Part shown: piece after piece, positions 9,048 to 19,256 of the stretch | Layout: every line of letters begins with the position of its first letter | How positions within the stretch are numbered: position 1 is the stretch's first letter | Program-made: the position numbers and the translations under genes | Source: Porphyrobacter sp. TH134 | GTDB taxonomy: Bacteria > Pseudomonadota > Alphaproteobacteria > Sphingomonadales > Sphingomonadaceae | Assembly (NCBI RefSeq): GCF_002855495.1 | Contig: NZ_PKRO01000029.1 | Coordinates: forward strand, 1 to 39,898 | Reading direction: 5' to 3' | DNA length: 39,898 nucleotides | The notes under the pieces: generated by a model | Told to the model about the DNA's origin: nothing | What the model saw: the letters and a program-made list of their open reading frames with translations, nothing else | The model's database searches: none

Positions 9048-9508
9048 TGCCCGGTATCCGCGAAACCCGCCGCCTGCCCTACAGCGCCGAACAGATGTTC
9101 GATCTGGTCGCCGATGTTGGCCGCTATGGCGAATTCCTGCCGTGGGTGATTGCGACCCGCGTGCGGTCCAATTCCGACACCGAGATGGTGGCTGACATGG
9201 TGGTGGGCTTCAAGGCGATCCGTGAAAGCTTTACCTCACGCGTCACCAAGGCCCGGGCACGCGAGATTGCGGTCCATTATGTCGACGGGCCGCTGAGCGA
9301 TCTCGACAATGTGTGGACGTTCCGCGCGGTGGATGACCGGACCTGCGAGATCGATTTCCTCGTCGAGTTTACCTTCAAGAACCGCTTGTTCGAACGGATC
9401 GCCGGGCAATATTTCGACAAGGCCTTCCGCAAGATGGTCGAGGCGTTTGAAACCCGCGCCGCGGCGCTTTACGGCAGCAACAATTCCAGCGCGCAAAGCG
9501 TCGCCTGA
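9047..9508 (+). CDS. COQ10/RatA-like coenzyme Q-binding START-domain protein
   Basis: A 153-residue single-domain protein of the SRPBCC/START fold. The N-terminal Y(S)AEQMFDLVADVGRYGEFLPW pattern (residues about 12-33) and the C-terminal helix FDKAFRKMVEAFETRA (about 125-140) are typical of COQ10-type proteins. Eukaryotic members bind ubiquinone for respiration. Some enteric homologues are called RatA and were proposed to act on ribosomes, so a toxin name should not be taken literally here. It starts at the ATG that shares one base with the lipA stop, so the pair is surely co-transcribed. The last 40 bases overlap the convergent cinA-like gene. Confidence 0.85.
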   Translation: MPGIRETRRLPYSAEQMFDLVADVGRYGEFLPWVIATRVRSNSDTEMVADMVVGFKAIRESFTSRVTKARAREIAVHYVDGPLSDLDNVWTFRAVDDRTCEIDFLVEFTFKNRLFERIAGQYFDKAFRKMVEAFETRAAALYGSNNSSAQSVA

Positions 9509-9981
9509 CGGCGGATTTCGGCGCGGCCGTCCGGGCCTTCGCCGCCTTCGAAGAAGCGCAATTCGCCCTCCGGCTCGCCGACTTCGTTGCGCACCACGCG
9601 CGCGAACACCACGGTGCCCACCGGCTTTTGCGTTGTGCCCCCTCCCGGTCCCGCCACGCCGCTGATCGCGACAGCGACATCCGCTTTCGACCGGTCAAGC
9701 GCGCCCTTGGCCATCGCCCAGGCGCAGGCAATCGATACCGCGCCAAAGGTTTCGATGATGTCGCTCGCCACGCCGAGCATTTCCATCTTGGCTTCGTTGG
9801 AATAGGTGACGAAACCGCGGTCCAGAACCGCTGATGACCCGGCAATTTCCGTCAGCGCCCCGGCGACCAGGCCGCCCGTGCAGCTTTCCGCCAACGCAAC
9901 TTTCCGCCCCAGCGCAGCGTTCTCGGCGATGACGCGCGCGGCGAGCGCGGCGATATCTTCGGGGAGGAGCGATTTGGTCAT
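9469..9981 (-). CDS. pncC: CinA C-terminal-type nicotinamide-nucleotide amidohydrolase
   Basis: A 170-residue stand-alone CinA C-terminal domain. Enzymes of this family deamidate nicotinamide mononucleotide in the pyridine nucleotide cycle. The family signatures are ALAESCTGGLVAGALTEIAGSS (split here around residues 29-50; ESCTGG holds the catalytic serine), YSNEAKMEMLGV and AISGVAGPGGGT with PVGTV. The ATG at 9981 was chosen because the region upstream lies in the preceding gene and does not match the family. It follows the secreted four-cysteine gene by 7 bases, so it is the third gene of an ispDF operon. Its 3' end overlaps the COQ10-like gene by 40 bases tail to tail. Confidence 0.88.
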   Translation of the reverse strand: MTKSLLPEDIAALAARVIAENAALGRKVALAESCTGGLVAGALTEIAGSSAVLDRGFVTYSNEAKMEMLGVASDIIETFGAVSIACAWAMAKGALDRSKADVAVAISGVAGPGGGTTQKPVGTVVFARVVRNEVGEPEGELRFFEGGEGPDGRAEIRRQATLCALELLLP

Positions 9982-9988
9982 GTGAGGA

Positions 9989-10558
9989 TCACTTCGCAGC
10001 AGCAGGCGCTTGGGTCTGACCGCAGATCGGCGGATCCTTGAGGTCGGCAATCTCGACAATAAAGGCCACCAGCGCGCCAACATTGTCGCGGGGAAGGGGG
10101 CTGATAAGCTCGAGCCCGCGCTCGACCTTGGCACAGCTGTCGCCCTTGATGCCGTCAGCGATCATCTGGCCGACCATCGCATCGACAAAGGGGCGCAGCG
10201 CTTCTTCTGGCATGTTTGCGAGCATTGCGCCGATATCGAGGTCGCTTTTCTCTTCGCCTTCGGCATCGCCCTTGTCCGCCATGAAGGTCTGGAGCAGGCG
10301 GAACGCACCCGGCCATGCCTTGTCCTGCCCGGCGCGGAAATCCGCGACATAGGCCTCGCCGCGCGTTGCCATAAAGCCGTTGCGGTCGAGCCGGTTGGCG
10401 CAGGCGGTGCGCGCCGCGTCGAAGGCGATAGGCATGGCATAGACAAAGCCGTCCGACAGATCAGCCGGGGCCACGCAGGCCTGCGCCTGGGCAAGCGCCG
10501 CCTGGGATGAGACTAGCGCGGTCAGGGCGAGTACTGGCGCGATGAGTCGGGTGGTCAT
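9989..10558 (-). CDS. Secreted four-cysteine protein, function unknown
   Basis: A 189-residue protein I do not recognise. It begins with a clear signal peptide (hydrophobic core about residues 5-22, cleavage after ALA near residue 23). The mature part has four cysteines, C28, C53, C142 and C179, which could form two disulfides in the periplasm. The middle is acidic and Ala-rich, with no known catalytic motif. The start ATG shares four bases with the ispDF stop (ATGA at 10555-10558), so translation is probably coupled. The neighbours, isoprenoid synthesis and NMN deamidation, do not suggest a shared pathway. It may be a lineage-specific Erythrobacteraceae protein. Confidence 0.75.
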   Translation of the reverse strand: MTTRLIAPVLALTALVSSQAALAQAQACVAPADLSDGFVYAMPIAFDAARTACANRLDRNGFMATRGEAYVADFRAGQDKAWPGAFRLLQTFMADKGDAEGEEKSDLDIGAMLANMPEEALRPFVDAMVGQMIADGIKGDSCAKVERGLELISPLPRDNVGALVAFIVEIADLKDPPICGQTQAPAAAK

Positions 10559-11730
10559 GTGGCGGTTCCTTCCGATGCGAGCGAGACAAGGACGATGGCC
10601 TGTGCAGCGATGCCTTCGCCGCGGCCGGTGAAGCCGAGTTTTTCGGTGGTTGTCGCCTTGATGCTGACCGCATTTTCGGCGACGCCCATCAGGCGGGCGA
10701 CCTCAGCGCGCATCGCGGGGCGATGCGGGCCAATCTTCGGAGCTTCGCAAATCAGCGTCAGGTCGACATTGGCCACCGCGTACCCCGCCGCGCGGGCCAG
10801 ACCCACGGCATGTTCGAGGAACTGTCCCGAGCGCGCGCCGCGCCATTGCGGGTCGCTGGGCGGAAAATGCGTCCCGATATCGCCTTCACCCACCGCGCCA
10901 AGCACAGCGTCGGTAATCGCATGGAGCGCGACATCGGCATCGGAGTGCCCGGCAAGGCCCTTGTCATGGGGGATCAGCACGCCGCCGAGCCACAGCTCCT
11001 CGCCCGGCTCCAGTCGGTGGACATCATAGCCTTGGCCGATACGAAAAGCGGGGAGGGTGGCAGCGTTCACGAAATCCTCGGCAAAAGTGATTTTCTTCAG
11101 GCGTTCATCGCCATCGACCAGCGCGACTGAACCCTTGCTGGCCATCAGGACTTGCGCATCATCGCCAGCGTCGGTCGGCCCGGCCCAACCGCGATGCGCG
11201 GCGAGGATCGCGTCGAAGCGGAACGCCTGCGGGGTCTGGACGCGGCGCAACGCTTCGCGGCTCGCTTTGCCACTCATCGTGCCGCTCGCATCGGCCACTG
11301 CGAGGCTATCAACCACGGGCAGCACCGGGATCACGCCCGGATGCAGCGCCAGCGCGCCGATCAGGCGGATGATGACGTCATGGGGCAGATCGGGCCGGGC
11401 GGCATCATGGATCAGCACGCATTCGGGCTCCGCACCGGCAAGTGCTTCAAGCCCGCTTCGCACCGAATCCTGGCGAGTGACGCCGCCAGCGACAAAGATC
11501 AGGCCCGCAATCCCCATCAGCGCCGCCTCGGCATGGGCCTCGGCTCCGGCTGCGATCACAATCACCAGCGGATCAGCTCCGGCAGCCTTCAACGCCTCGA
11601 CCGAATGCCGGATCAGCGGCTTGCCGCGCCAGTCACGGAACTGCTTGGGCGTATCGCCGCCCACCCGCAGACCCTTGCCAGCGGCCACCACGATTGCGGC
11701 GAATGGAGGAAGGGGGGAAGGGCTGGCCAT
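10555..11730 (-). CDS. ispDF: Bifunctional IspD/IspF enzyme of the MEP isoprenoid pathway
   Basis: A 391-residue fusion. Residues about 1-225 are 2-C-methyl-D-erythritol 4-phosphate cytidylyltransferase, shown by [18 protein letters not shown] near residues 14-31 and HDAARPDL near 108-115. Residues about 231-391 are 2-C-methyl-D-erythritol 2,4-cyclodiphosphate synthase, with metal ligands D236 and H238 (GYDVHRL) and H270 (DVALHAI). The two steps are not consecutive; CDP-ME kinase (IspE) lies between them. Fusion is well known in alphaproteobacteria. The gene heads an operon with the secreted four-cysteine protein and the CinA-type amidase. Its promoter lies in the short divergent gap shared with dusB. 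Confidence 0.96.
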   Translation of the reverse strand: MASPSPLPPFAAIVVAAGKGLRVGGDTPKQFRDWRGKPLIRHSVEALKAAGADPLVIVIAAGAEAHAEAALMGIAGLIFVAGGVTRQDSVRSGLEALAGAEPECVLIHDAARPDLPHDVIIRLIGALALHPGVIPVLPVVDSLAVADASGTMSGKASREALRRVQTPQAFRFDAILAAHRGWAGPTDAGDDAQVLMASKGSVALVDGDERLKKITFAEDFVNAATLPAFRIGQGYDVHRLEPGEELWLGGVLIPHDKGLAGHSDADVALHAITDAVLGAVGEGDIGTHFPPSDPQWRGARSGQFLEHAVGLARAAGYAVANVDLTLICEAPKIGPHRPAMRAEVARLMGVAENAVSIKATTTEKLGFTGRGEGIAAQAIVLVSLASEGTAT

Positions 11731-11798
11731 CGGGGCGTTCGCTTAGGGTCTGGACGCGCTTTCGGCAATCCACTAAGCGCTTGCCCATTATTTAGGCA
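11731..11798. promoter_or_regulatory. Divergent ispDF / dusB control region
   Basis: This 68-base gap must hold both promoters. It contains an inverted repeat GCGCTT (11756-11761) - 13 bases - AAGCGC (11775-11780), and a second one, TTGCC (11781-11785) - 9 bases - GGCAA (11795-11799), whose right arm runs into the dusB ATG. Both are operator-like, but no known regulator site was recognised. Confidence 0.4.
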
Positions 11799-12827
11799 AT
11801 GCTCTCGATCATGACTACGCTTCCTCCTCCGCCGGCCCTGAAGCCGATTGCCATCGGCCCGGTCACGGTTGCCGAGCCGGTTGTGCTCGCGCCGATGACG
11901 GGGGTCACCGACATGCCGTTCCGCACGTTGGTGCGCCGCTACGGCTCGGGCCTCAACGTCACCGAAATGGTGGCGAGCGAGGCGGCGATCCGCGAGACCC
12001 GGGTGAGCGCCCAGAAAACCGCGTGGGACCGGATCGAGGAGCCCGTCTCGATGCAGCTGGTCGGCTGCGATCCTGCCAGCATGGCCGAGGCGGCGAAGAT
12101 CCAGGAAGGCAACGGCGCGGCGATCATCGACATCAATTTTGGGTGCCCGGTAAGGAAGGTCGTCGGTCAGCTGGCAGGCAGCGCCTTGATGCGCGAAGTC
12201 CCGCTCGCTGTCCGGCTGATGGAAGCGACGGTCAAGGCCGTGAAAGTGCCGGTTACGGTCAAGATGCGGATGGGCTGGGACCACAACAGCCTCAACGCCC
12301 CAGACCTGGCCCGGATGGCCGAGGATATCGGCGTGCAGATGATCACCGTCCACGGCCGCACCCGCAACCAGATGTACAAGGGAAGCGCTGACTGGGCGTT
12401 CATCCGCAAGGTCAAGGACGCGGTGGGCATCCCGGTGATCGTCAATGGCGACATCTGCACCATCGAAGACGCGTCCAAAGCGCTCGAACAATCAGGTGCG
12501 GACGGGCTGATGATCGGGCGCGGCGCCTATGGCAAGCCGTGGCTGCTGGGGCAGGTCATGCATTGGTGGCGCACCGGCGAGGCGCGGGCGACGCCGGGGA
12601 TCGACGAGCAATATGCCGTCGTCGTCGAACACTACCAGCGGATGCTCGACCATTATGGCCGCGAAACTGGCGTGAAGATGGCCCGCAAGCATCTGGGCTG
12701 GTACACCAAGGGCCTCCACGGCTCGGCCGAGTTTCGCAACATGGCCAACTTCATCGACGATGCCGATCAGGTGCTCGGCGAGATCGAGCGGTTCTATACA
12801 CCGTTCCTGATGCAGCAGGCCGCCTGA
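11799..12827 (+). CDS. dusB: tRNA dihydrouridine synthase, DusB/NifR3 type
   Basis: A 342-residue FMN-dependent TIM-barrel enzyme that reduces uridine to dihydrouridine in tRNA. Signatures are [13 protein letters not shown] (about residues 30-42) for FMN binding, the catalytic Cys C116 in [17 protein letters not shown] and ITVHGRTR. Length is normal. The start is ATG 11799, with a second ATG at 11811 equally possible. Upstream of ntrB this gene is the classic nifR3 of alphaproteobacteria, where nifR3-ntrB-ntrC form one operon. Only 3 bases separate its stop from the ntrB GTG, so co-transcription is expected. Confidence 0.95.
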   Translation: MLSIMTTLPPPPALKPIAIGPVTVAEPVVLAPMTGVTDMPFRTLVRRYGSGLNVTEMVASEAAIRETRVSAQKTAWDRIEEPVSMQLVGCDPASMAEAAKIQEGNGAAIIDINFGCPVRKVVGQLAGSALMREVPLAVRLMEATVKAVKVPVTVKMRMGWDHNSLNAPDLARMAEDIGVQMITVHGRTRNQMYKGSADWAFIRKVKDAVGIPVIVNGDICTIEDASKALEQSGADGLMIGRGAYGKPWLLGQVMHWWRTGEARATPGIDEQYAVVVEHYQRMLDHYGRETGVKMARKHLGWYTKGLHGSAEFRNMANFIDDADQVLGEIERFYTPFLMQQAA

Positions 12828-12830
12828 GCC

Positions 12831-13928
12831 GTGGCGACCAATCCGATTGAACCGCAGGGCGATGGCCGTCCTGATAGCCGGGCGCAGCTGTCCGGTCTGA
12901 TCTTCGCGGTGATCCTGATTGATGGCAACGGCGTGATCGCGGAAGTCAATCATGCGGCCGAAGACCTGCTCGGCACCAGTTCCAGCCGTCTGGTCGGCAC
13001 GCATCTCACGGACCGGATCGGGCCGCTTGATCCTCGGGTGGAGGCGCGTCTGCTTGCCAGTGATGAAGCGCTGGTGGCGCGCGATTTGCTGATCCGGGTG
13101 GGCGCGCATGATGTCCGCGTCAACCTGACGGCCTCGCCGCTGGGCGGATTTTCGGGCTGGCGCGTGGTGACCCTGTCGCAAATCGGCCACGATGATACAG
13201 CCGGGACCGCAGGCGGCGAAGCGATGCTGGGCGCGCCCGCCGTGCTGGCGCACGAGATCAAGAACCCGCTGGCCGCCATTCGCGGGGCCGCACAGCTGGC
13301 GGCGCGCAAGCTGCCGCTGGCCGACAAGAAGCTGGCGCGGATGATCACTGATGAGGTCGACCGCATCGCTCGCCTGATCGATCGGATGCAGCAATTGGGC
13401 AGCACCCGAACCGGCCCGGTCCAGCCCTGCAACCCGCACGAAGCGATCCGTGCCGCTGTGGCCACAATGCGTGCGGCAGGCGGAACGAAGGGCGATGTCG
13501 AAATCCGCGAGGAGTTTGATCCTTCGCTTCCCCCGTTGCTGGCCAATCGCGATGCCTTGGAGCAGGTGCTGATCAACCTCATTTCCAATGCCCGCGATGC
13601 CTCGCTGGGGGCGGGTGGGGGCGGCCAGATCGTTGTTCAGACCCGCTTCGTCAGCGGCCTGGCCTTCAGCGCCATCCGCAACGGGCGGGCCGTGCCGCTG
13701 CCGATCGAGATCACTATCAGCGACAATGGCCCGGGCATTGACCCAGCCTTGCAGGGCCATGTGTTCGAGCCCTTCGTCTCGTCGAAACCTTCAGGCCAAG
13801 GCCTCGGCCTGTCGCTGGTGCGCAAGCTGGTGCGCGATATGAACGGCAATATCAGCCATGATCGCGATGCGCGCGCGGGGCTTACCCATTTCCGCCTGCA
13901 TCTGCCGCAAGCGCAGGACATCGCCTAG
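12831..13928 (+). CDS. ntrB: Nitrogen regulation sensor histidine kinase NtrB
   Basis: A 365-residue soluble sensor kinase. It phosphorylates NtrC under nitrogen limitation and, with PII, dephosphorylates it in nitrogen excess. A PAS domain covers about residues 20-115. The H-box VLAHEIKNPLAAIRGAAQL places the phosphorylated histidine at H141. The N-box (LINLISNARDAS), the G1 box (DNGPGID) and the G2 box (GQGLGLSLV) of the ATPase domain follow. No membrane segment is present, as is usual for NtrB. Translation starts at GTG 12831, directly after the dusB stop. The ntrC ATG follows 3 bases after its own stop. Confidence 0.95.
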   Translation: MATNPIEPQGDGRPDSRAQLSGLIFAVILIDGNGVIAEVNHAAEDLLGTSSSRLVGTHLTDRIGPLDPRVEARLLASDEALVARDLLIRVGAHDVRVNLTASPLGGFSGWRVVTLSQIGHDDTAGTAGGEAMLGAPAVLAHEIKNPLAAIRGAAQLAARKLPLADKKLARMITDEVDRIARLIDRMQQLGSTRTGPVQPCNPHEAIRAAVATMRAAGGTKGDVEIREEFDPSLPPLLANRDALEQVLINLISNARDASLGAGGGGQIVVQTRFVSGLAFSAIRNGRAVPLPIEITISDNGPGIDPALQGHVFEPFVSSKPSGQGLGLSLVRKLVRDMNGNISHDRDARAGLTHFRLHLPQAQDIA

Positions 13929-13931
13929 CCC

Positions 13932-15368
<1,437 letters not shown>

Positions 15369-15415
15369 TCGGCGCGTGCTGCGCACATGACGGCGCAGGG
15401 CTGCACACTTCAGGC

Positions 15416-15445
15416 TTGCACTTTTGCCACACCCTTGTTGTAACA
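15416..15445 (+). promoter_or_regulatory. Possible promoter upstream of ntrY
   Basis: In the 85-base gap between ntrC and ntrY, TTGCAC at 15416-15421 is followed after 17 bases by TGTAAC at 15439-15444. The spacing is right for a housekeeping sigma factor and the gap is the widest in the ntr block, but the -10 match is modest. Confidence 0.3.
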
Positions 15446-15453
15446 CTGCAACG

Positions 15454-17679
15454 ATGGAGCAACCCTCACCCCGCGCGCCGACTATGGCATTCCGGCAATC
15501 CCCGCGATGGTGGCGCCGCTTCATGGTCGCGGCGCGCCGGGCCAATATCTACCTGTGGCTGGAAATCCTTGCGGTTGTGGCCTTGGCGGCCGCCATTGTT
15601 GCGACCTGGTCAGCCTATAGCCGCTCGGCGGCGCCGGATAATCTGTTGCCGACCATGCAGGTATCCGCGCTGCTGATGGCGACCCTGGTTCCGGCCATGA
15701 TGCTGCTGGTGCTGATCGGGCGCCGCCTTGCCTTGCGCCGGGCAGCGGGCAGCACCGCGCGGCTGCATGTCAGGCTGGTGTTCTTCTTTTCGATGGTGGC
15801 CGCTGTGCCGACCTTGCTGGTGGCCGGCTTTGCCGCGTTTCTGTTCCAGACCGGGGTCGATTTCTGGTTTTCGGACGAATCGCGCGGGCTGATGGAAAAC
15901 GCCAACGCGCTGGCCCAAAGCTATTACGATGCCAATCAGCGCAACGTTGAACAGAACACCATCACCATGGCCACCGACATGCGCGACATTCTCGCCCGCG
16001 TGCCGATCACCGATCCCGATTTTCCCGACTTCTATGCCTATCAGGCGCAGGCGCGTGAGATATCTGAAAGTGCCGTGTTGCAGCGCATGCCCGACGGCTC
16101 GTTCCGGACCGCTGCGACGCTGAACTTGACCAAAGGCAGCAGCCCGCTCGATTTCAGCCGGGCCGCCTTGCCCCAGTTGGATCGTGGCCAGTTTGCCGTG
16201 GTGGTCGGCAGCCCGGAACGGATTGAGGCCGTGGTTCCGATCGATGCGCAATCGGGCGTTTATCTCTACAACGCGCGCACCACCGAAGAGACGATGTTCA
16301 ATTCCTGGTCGAAGGCGCAGTCGATCGTGACCGCCTATGGCCGCCTGACCGGCAGCGCGCGGATGCTCCAGCTGCGGTTCAATATCGCGCTGGTGGCCGT
16401 CAGCCTGCTGCTGGTGGGCCTTGCGATCTGGTTTGGCTTGCGCTTTGCCGACCGGCAGGTGGAGCCGCTCACCAATCTTGTCGGCGCGGCGCGCAAGGTG
16501 GGGCAGGGCAACTTTGCGCTCCGGCTTGAAGGGCGCACGGGGGCGGACGAGATCGGCTTGCTCAACCGCGCCTTCAACCGCATGACCGCGCAGCTGGAGA
16601 AGCAGACCCAGGCCCTCGTGAGCGCCAATCGCCAGATCGACGATCGCCGCGCCTTTACCGAAGCCGTGCTGGAATCCGTGACTGCGGGTGTGGTGTCGGT
16701 GGATGGGGCTTCGCGCGTTACGCTGATGAATTCTTCGGCGCAGGCTTTGCTTGCGCCTGCCGGTGCATCGGACATGATCGGCCAGTCGCTCGACGTGCTT
16801 TCGCCTGAACTGTGCCGGATGATTGCCGAAGGCAAGGAACGCGCGATCATCACCCATGCCAAGGGCACTGAAATCCTGACGCTTGCCGTCAAGGTCGCAC
16901 CCGGCACCAGCGGCCATGTGATCACTTTCGAGGACATCACCCGCCAACTGCTCGACCAGCGCCAGGCCGCTTGGTCGGATGTGGCACGCCGGATCGCGCA
17001 CGAAATCAAGAACCCGCTCACGCCGATCCAGCTGGCAACCGAGCGATTGAAGCGCCGCTACCGCACGCAGGTCAGCGATGACGACCGTGATCTGTTTGAT
17101 GAACTGACCAGCACCATTGTCCGGCAGGTTGGCGGCCTTCGCAAGATGGTCGACGAATTCTCCTCCTTTGCGCGGTTGCCCAAGCCGGTGTTCCGCGACG
17201 AGGACGCGCTGGATCTGGTCCGGCAGGCGGTGTTTCTCCAGGAAGTGGCCCATTCCGGCATCGCCTTCAGCGTGGCTTCATCCGGGCTCATCGATCGGGA
17301 GGTGCGCTGCGACCGCCACCAGTTCGGTCAGGCGATGACCAATGTGCTCAAGAACGCCGTCGAGGCGGTGGAAGCCCGCGCAGCCGAAGGCAGGGGAGAA
17401 TATGGAGGCGAAATTGCCGTCACGATGCGCGATGCGGGCGAAGCAATTGTCATCACCATCGAGGACAATGGCATCGGCCTTCCCGCTGACCGTGACCGTA
17501 TCGCCGAACCCTATGTCACGACCCGCGAGAAAGGCACCGGGCTTGGTCTTGCGATCGTCAACAAGATCGTCGACGAACACGGCGGCGACATGAGTTTTGC
17601 CAGCGCCCCGGCGGGCGGTACCCGCGTGACCTTGCGGTTTGCGCGCAATCCGATGCCGGTTGAAGGTGCGGGCCTGTGA
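15454..17679 (+). CDS. ntrY: Membrane sensor histidine kinase NtrY
   Basis: A 741-residue inner-membrane histidine kinase. Hydrophobic segments occur around residues 33-55, 70-85, 105-130 and 310-335, the first three near the N-terminus and the last just before a HAMP domain (about 335-390). A PAS domain follows (about 405-490). The H-box IAHEIKNPLTPIQLATERL places the active histidine at H516. N-box (NVLKNAVEAVE) and G boxes (DNGIGLP, GTGLGLAIV) are intact. NtrY with NtrX has been linked to nitrogen and redox or microaerobic control in other alphaproteobacteria. ATG 15454 was preferred; TTG 15424 and ATG 15484 are alternatives, and none has a strong ribosome-binding site. Confidence 0.94.
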   Translation: MEQPSPRAPTMAFRQSPRWWRRFMVAARRANIYLWLEILAVVALAAAIVATWSAYSRSAAPDNLLPTMQVSALLMATLVPAMMLLVLIGRRLALRRAAGSTARLHVRLVFFFSMVAAVPTLLVAGFAAFLFQTGVDFWFSDESRGLMENANALAQSYYDANQRNVEQNTITMATDMRDILARVPITDPDFPDFYAYQAQAREISESAVLQRMPDGSFRTAATLNLTKGSSPLDFSRAALPQLDRGQFAVVVGSPERIEAVVPIDAQSGVYLYNARTTEETMFNSWSKAQSIVTAYGRLTGSARMLQLRFNIALVAVSLLLVGLAIWFGLRFADRQVEPLTNLVGAARKVGQGNFALRLEGRTGADEIGLLNRAFNRMTAQLEKQTQALVSANRQIDDRRAFTEAVLESVTAGVVSVDGASRVTLMNSSAQALLAPAGASDMIGQSLDVLSPELCRMIAEGKERAIITHAKGTEILTLAVKVAPGTSGHVITFEDITRQLLDQRQAAWSDVARRIAHEIKNPLTPIQLATERLKRRYRTQVSDDDRDLFDELTSTIVRQVGGLRKMVDEFSSFARLPKPVFRDEDALDLVRQAVFLQEVAHSGIAFSVASSGLIDREVRCDRHQFGQAMTNVLKNAVEAVEARAAEGRGEYGGEIAVTMRDAGEAIVITIEDNGIGLPADRDRIAEPYVTTREKGTGLGLAIVNKIVDEHGGDMSFASAPAGGTRVTLRFARNPMPVEGAGL

Positions 17680-17725
17680 CCTTGCCCTCTCTTACCCCTT
17701 ATCTCACAGCCAAAGGAGTTGCCGG

Positions 17726-19108
17726 ATGGCACTCGAAATCCTGATCGTCGACGACGAACGCGATATCCGCGAACTGGTTGCCGGGGTGCTCGGCGATGAA
17801 GGCTATGCTTGCCGCACCGCGGCCGACAGCACCGAAGCGCTCGCAGCCATCGATGAACGGCGCCCGTCGCTGGTGCTGCTCGACGTGTGGCTGCACGGAA
17901 GCCAGATGGACGGGCTCGAACTGCTCGATGCGATCAAGGCGCGCGAACCGAACCTGCCGGTCATCATCTTTTCGGGCCACGGCAATATCGACACGGCGGT
18001 CGCGGCGGTGGGCCGCGGGGCGATGGACTTCATCGAAAAGCCGTTTGAGGCAGAACGCCTGCTGCTGCTGGTCGAACGCGCGACCGAAACCGAGCGGCTG
18101 CGGCGCGAAAACAGCCGCCTGCGAGAAGGCAGCTGGGGCAGCGCGGAGTTCACCGGCAATTCGCCGTCGATCAACGCGGTGCGCGCCACGCTGAAGCGGG
18201 TGGCAAGCACAGGCAGCCGGGTGTTGATCTCTGGTCCCGCCGGAGCCGGTAAGGAAGTCGCTGCGCGGCTGCTGCACGCCTGGAGCGCGCGCGCGAACGG
18301 GGCATTCGTGCTGGTCAATTCGGCCCGCATCACCCCCGAACGGTTTGAACAGGAGCTGTTCGGCGAGGAGGCTGGCGGCAAGCAGGTGCGACCCGGTCTG
18401 CTGGAACTGGCCGATGGCGGCACGCTGTATCTCGACGAAATCGCCGACATGCCGCTGTCCACGCAGGCACGGATCCTGCGCGTGCTGACCGATCAGAGCT
18501 TCGTGCGCGTTGGCGGCACCCGGCAAATCGGAGTGGACGTGCGCGTCGTTTCATCGACTACGCGCGATCTGACCGTGGAAATGGCCGAAAAACGGTTCCG
18601 GGAGGATTTGTTCTACCGGCTCAATGTCGTGCCGGTGGTGCTGCCGGCCTTGTCCCAGCGGCGCGAGGATATTCCGGCGCTCGCCGAGCATTTCTTTACC
18701 CGTTATTCCAACGATCAGGGCCTTGCCCCGCCCGAGATCACCGCCGAAGCAATGGCCGCGCTGCAAGCCTATGACTGGCCGGGCAATGTCCGCCAACTGC
18801 GCAATGTGGTCGAACGAACGATCATCATGACCCCGCGCGAAAGGCTTGGCACGGTCGAGCCTGACATGCTGCCGCCGGAAATTATCGGGGGCCAGATCGG
18901 CCTCGCCAGCGAAAGCCTGACCGCGATCATGGGCGTGCCCTTGCGCGAGGCGCGGATCAGTTTCGAACGCGAATATCTGGCTATTCAGATCCGGCGGTTT
19001 TCGGGGAACATCTCGAAGACGGCGAGCTTTATCGGGATGGAGCGATCCGCTCTGCATCGCAAACTGAAACTGCTCGGAATGGCCGATCGCCGCGATGACG
19101 ACGACTGA
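17726..19108 (+). CDS. ntrX: Response regulator NtrX, AAA+ type without GAFTGA
   Basis: A 460-residue regulator. The receiver domain has phospho-acceptor D53 (LLDVWLHG). The AAA+ domain has Walker A at 170-177 (GPAGAGKE) and Walker B at 233-238 (TLYLDE). In the L1 loop position (residues about 211-224) the sequence reads LFGEEAGGKQVRPG, so the GAFTGA motif needed to remodel sigma-54 polymerase is absent. A Fis-type helix-turn-helix is at 429-450 (ISKTASFIGMERSALHRKL). ATG 17726 is preceded by AGGAG at a good distance (17714-17718), so the longer upstream frame is rejected. It pairs with the NtrY encoded 46 bases upstream. Loss of GAFTGA suggests sigma-70-type regulation; I recall the same for other alphaproteobacterial NtrX proteins. 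Confidence 0.94.
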   Translation: MALEILIVDDERDIRELVAGVLGDEGYACRTAADSTEALAAIDERRPSLVLLDVWLHGSQMDGLELLDAIKAREPNLPVIIFSGHGNIDTAVAAVGRGAMDFIEKPFEAERLLLLVERATETERLRRENSRLREGSWGSAEFTGNSPSINAVRATLKRVASTGSRVLISGPAGAGKEVAARLLHAWSARANGAFVLVNSARITPERFEQELFGEEAGGKQVRPGLLELADGGTLYLDEIADMPLSTQARILRVLTDQSFVRVGGTRQIGVDVRVVSSTTRDLTVEMAEKRFREDLFYRLNVVPVVLPALSQRREDIPALAEHFFTRYSNDQGLAPPEITAEAMAALQAYDWPGNVRQLRNVVERTIIMTPRERLGTVEPDMLPPEIIGGQIGLASESLTAIMGVPLREARISFEREYLAIQIRRFSGNISKTASFIGMERSALHRKLKLLGMADRRDDDD

Positions 19109-19119
19109 CCTGCAAAACA

Positions 19120-19150
19120 GCTTGGGGCAAATCAATTCTTGTCCCCAAGC
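19120..19150 (+). repeat. Inverted repeat between ntrX and hfq
   Basis: GCTTGGGG (19120-19127) and CCCCAAGC (19143-19150) form a perfect 8-bp stem that extends by CAA/TTG past one bulged T, closing an ATCAATTC loop. No T-run follows on the plus strand, so it may be a processing site, attenuator or weak terminator rather than a standard intrinsic terminator. Confidence 0.6.
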
Positions 19151-19214
19151 GACCTAATCGCCATTATAGTCAATGAAGGGCAGCCGGGCCCCGTTGCACG
19201 GCGGCCTCACTCTT

Positions 19215-19236
19215 GCGGACCGGAAAAACCGGCCGC
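19215..19236 (+). promoter_or_regulatory. Hairpin in the hfq 5' leader next to the ribosome-binding site
   Basis: CCGG (19220-19223) and CCGG (19229-19232) enclose an AAAAA loop, and GCGG/CCGC (19215-19218, 19233-19236) extends the stem past a bulged A. It ends 5 bases before AAAAGGAG (19241-19248), the ribosome-binding site of hfq. An A-rich loop beside the start site is the kind of target Hfq itself binds, so autoregulation is a reasonable inference. A TATAGT at 19165-19170 could be the -10 box of a local promoter. Confidence 0.5.
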
Positions 19237-19256
19237 CAATAAAAGGAGCCACGACC

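Noticed and set aside
9047..9508. RatA toxin of a toxin-antitoxin pair
   Set aside because: No partner antitoxin (RatB/RnfH type) lies beside it, and coupling to lipA fits a COQ10-like role better.
15369..15453. Sigma-54 promoter upstream of ntrY
   Set aside because: No GG-N10-GC pair with the proper TGGCAC/TTGCA context was found; only a modest housekeeping-type match.
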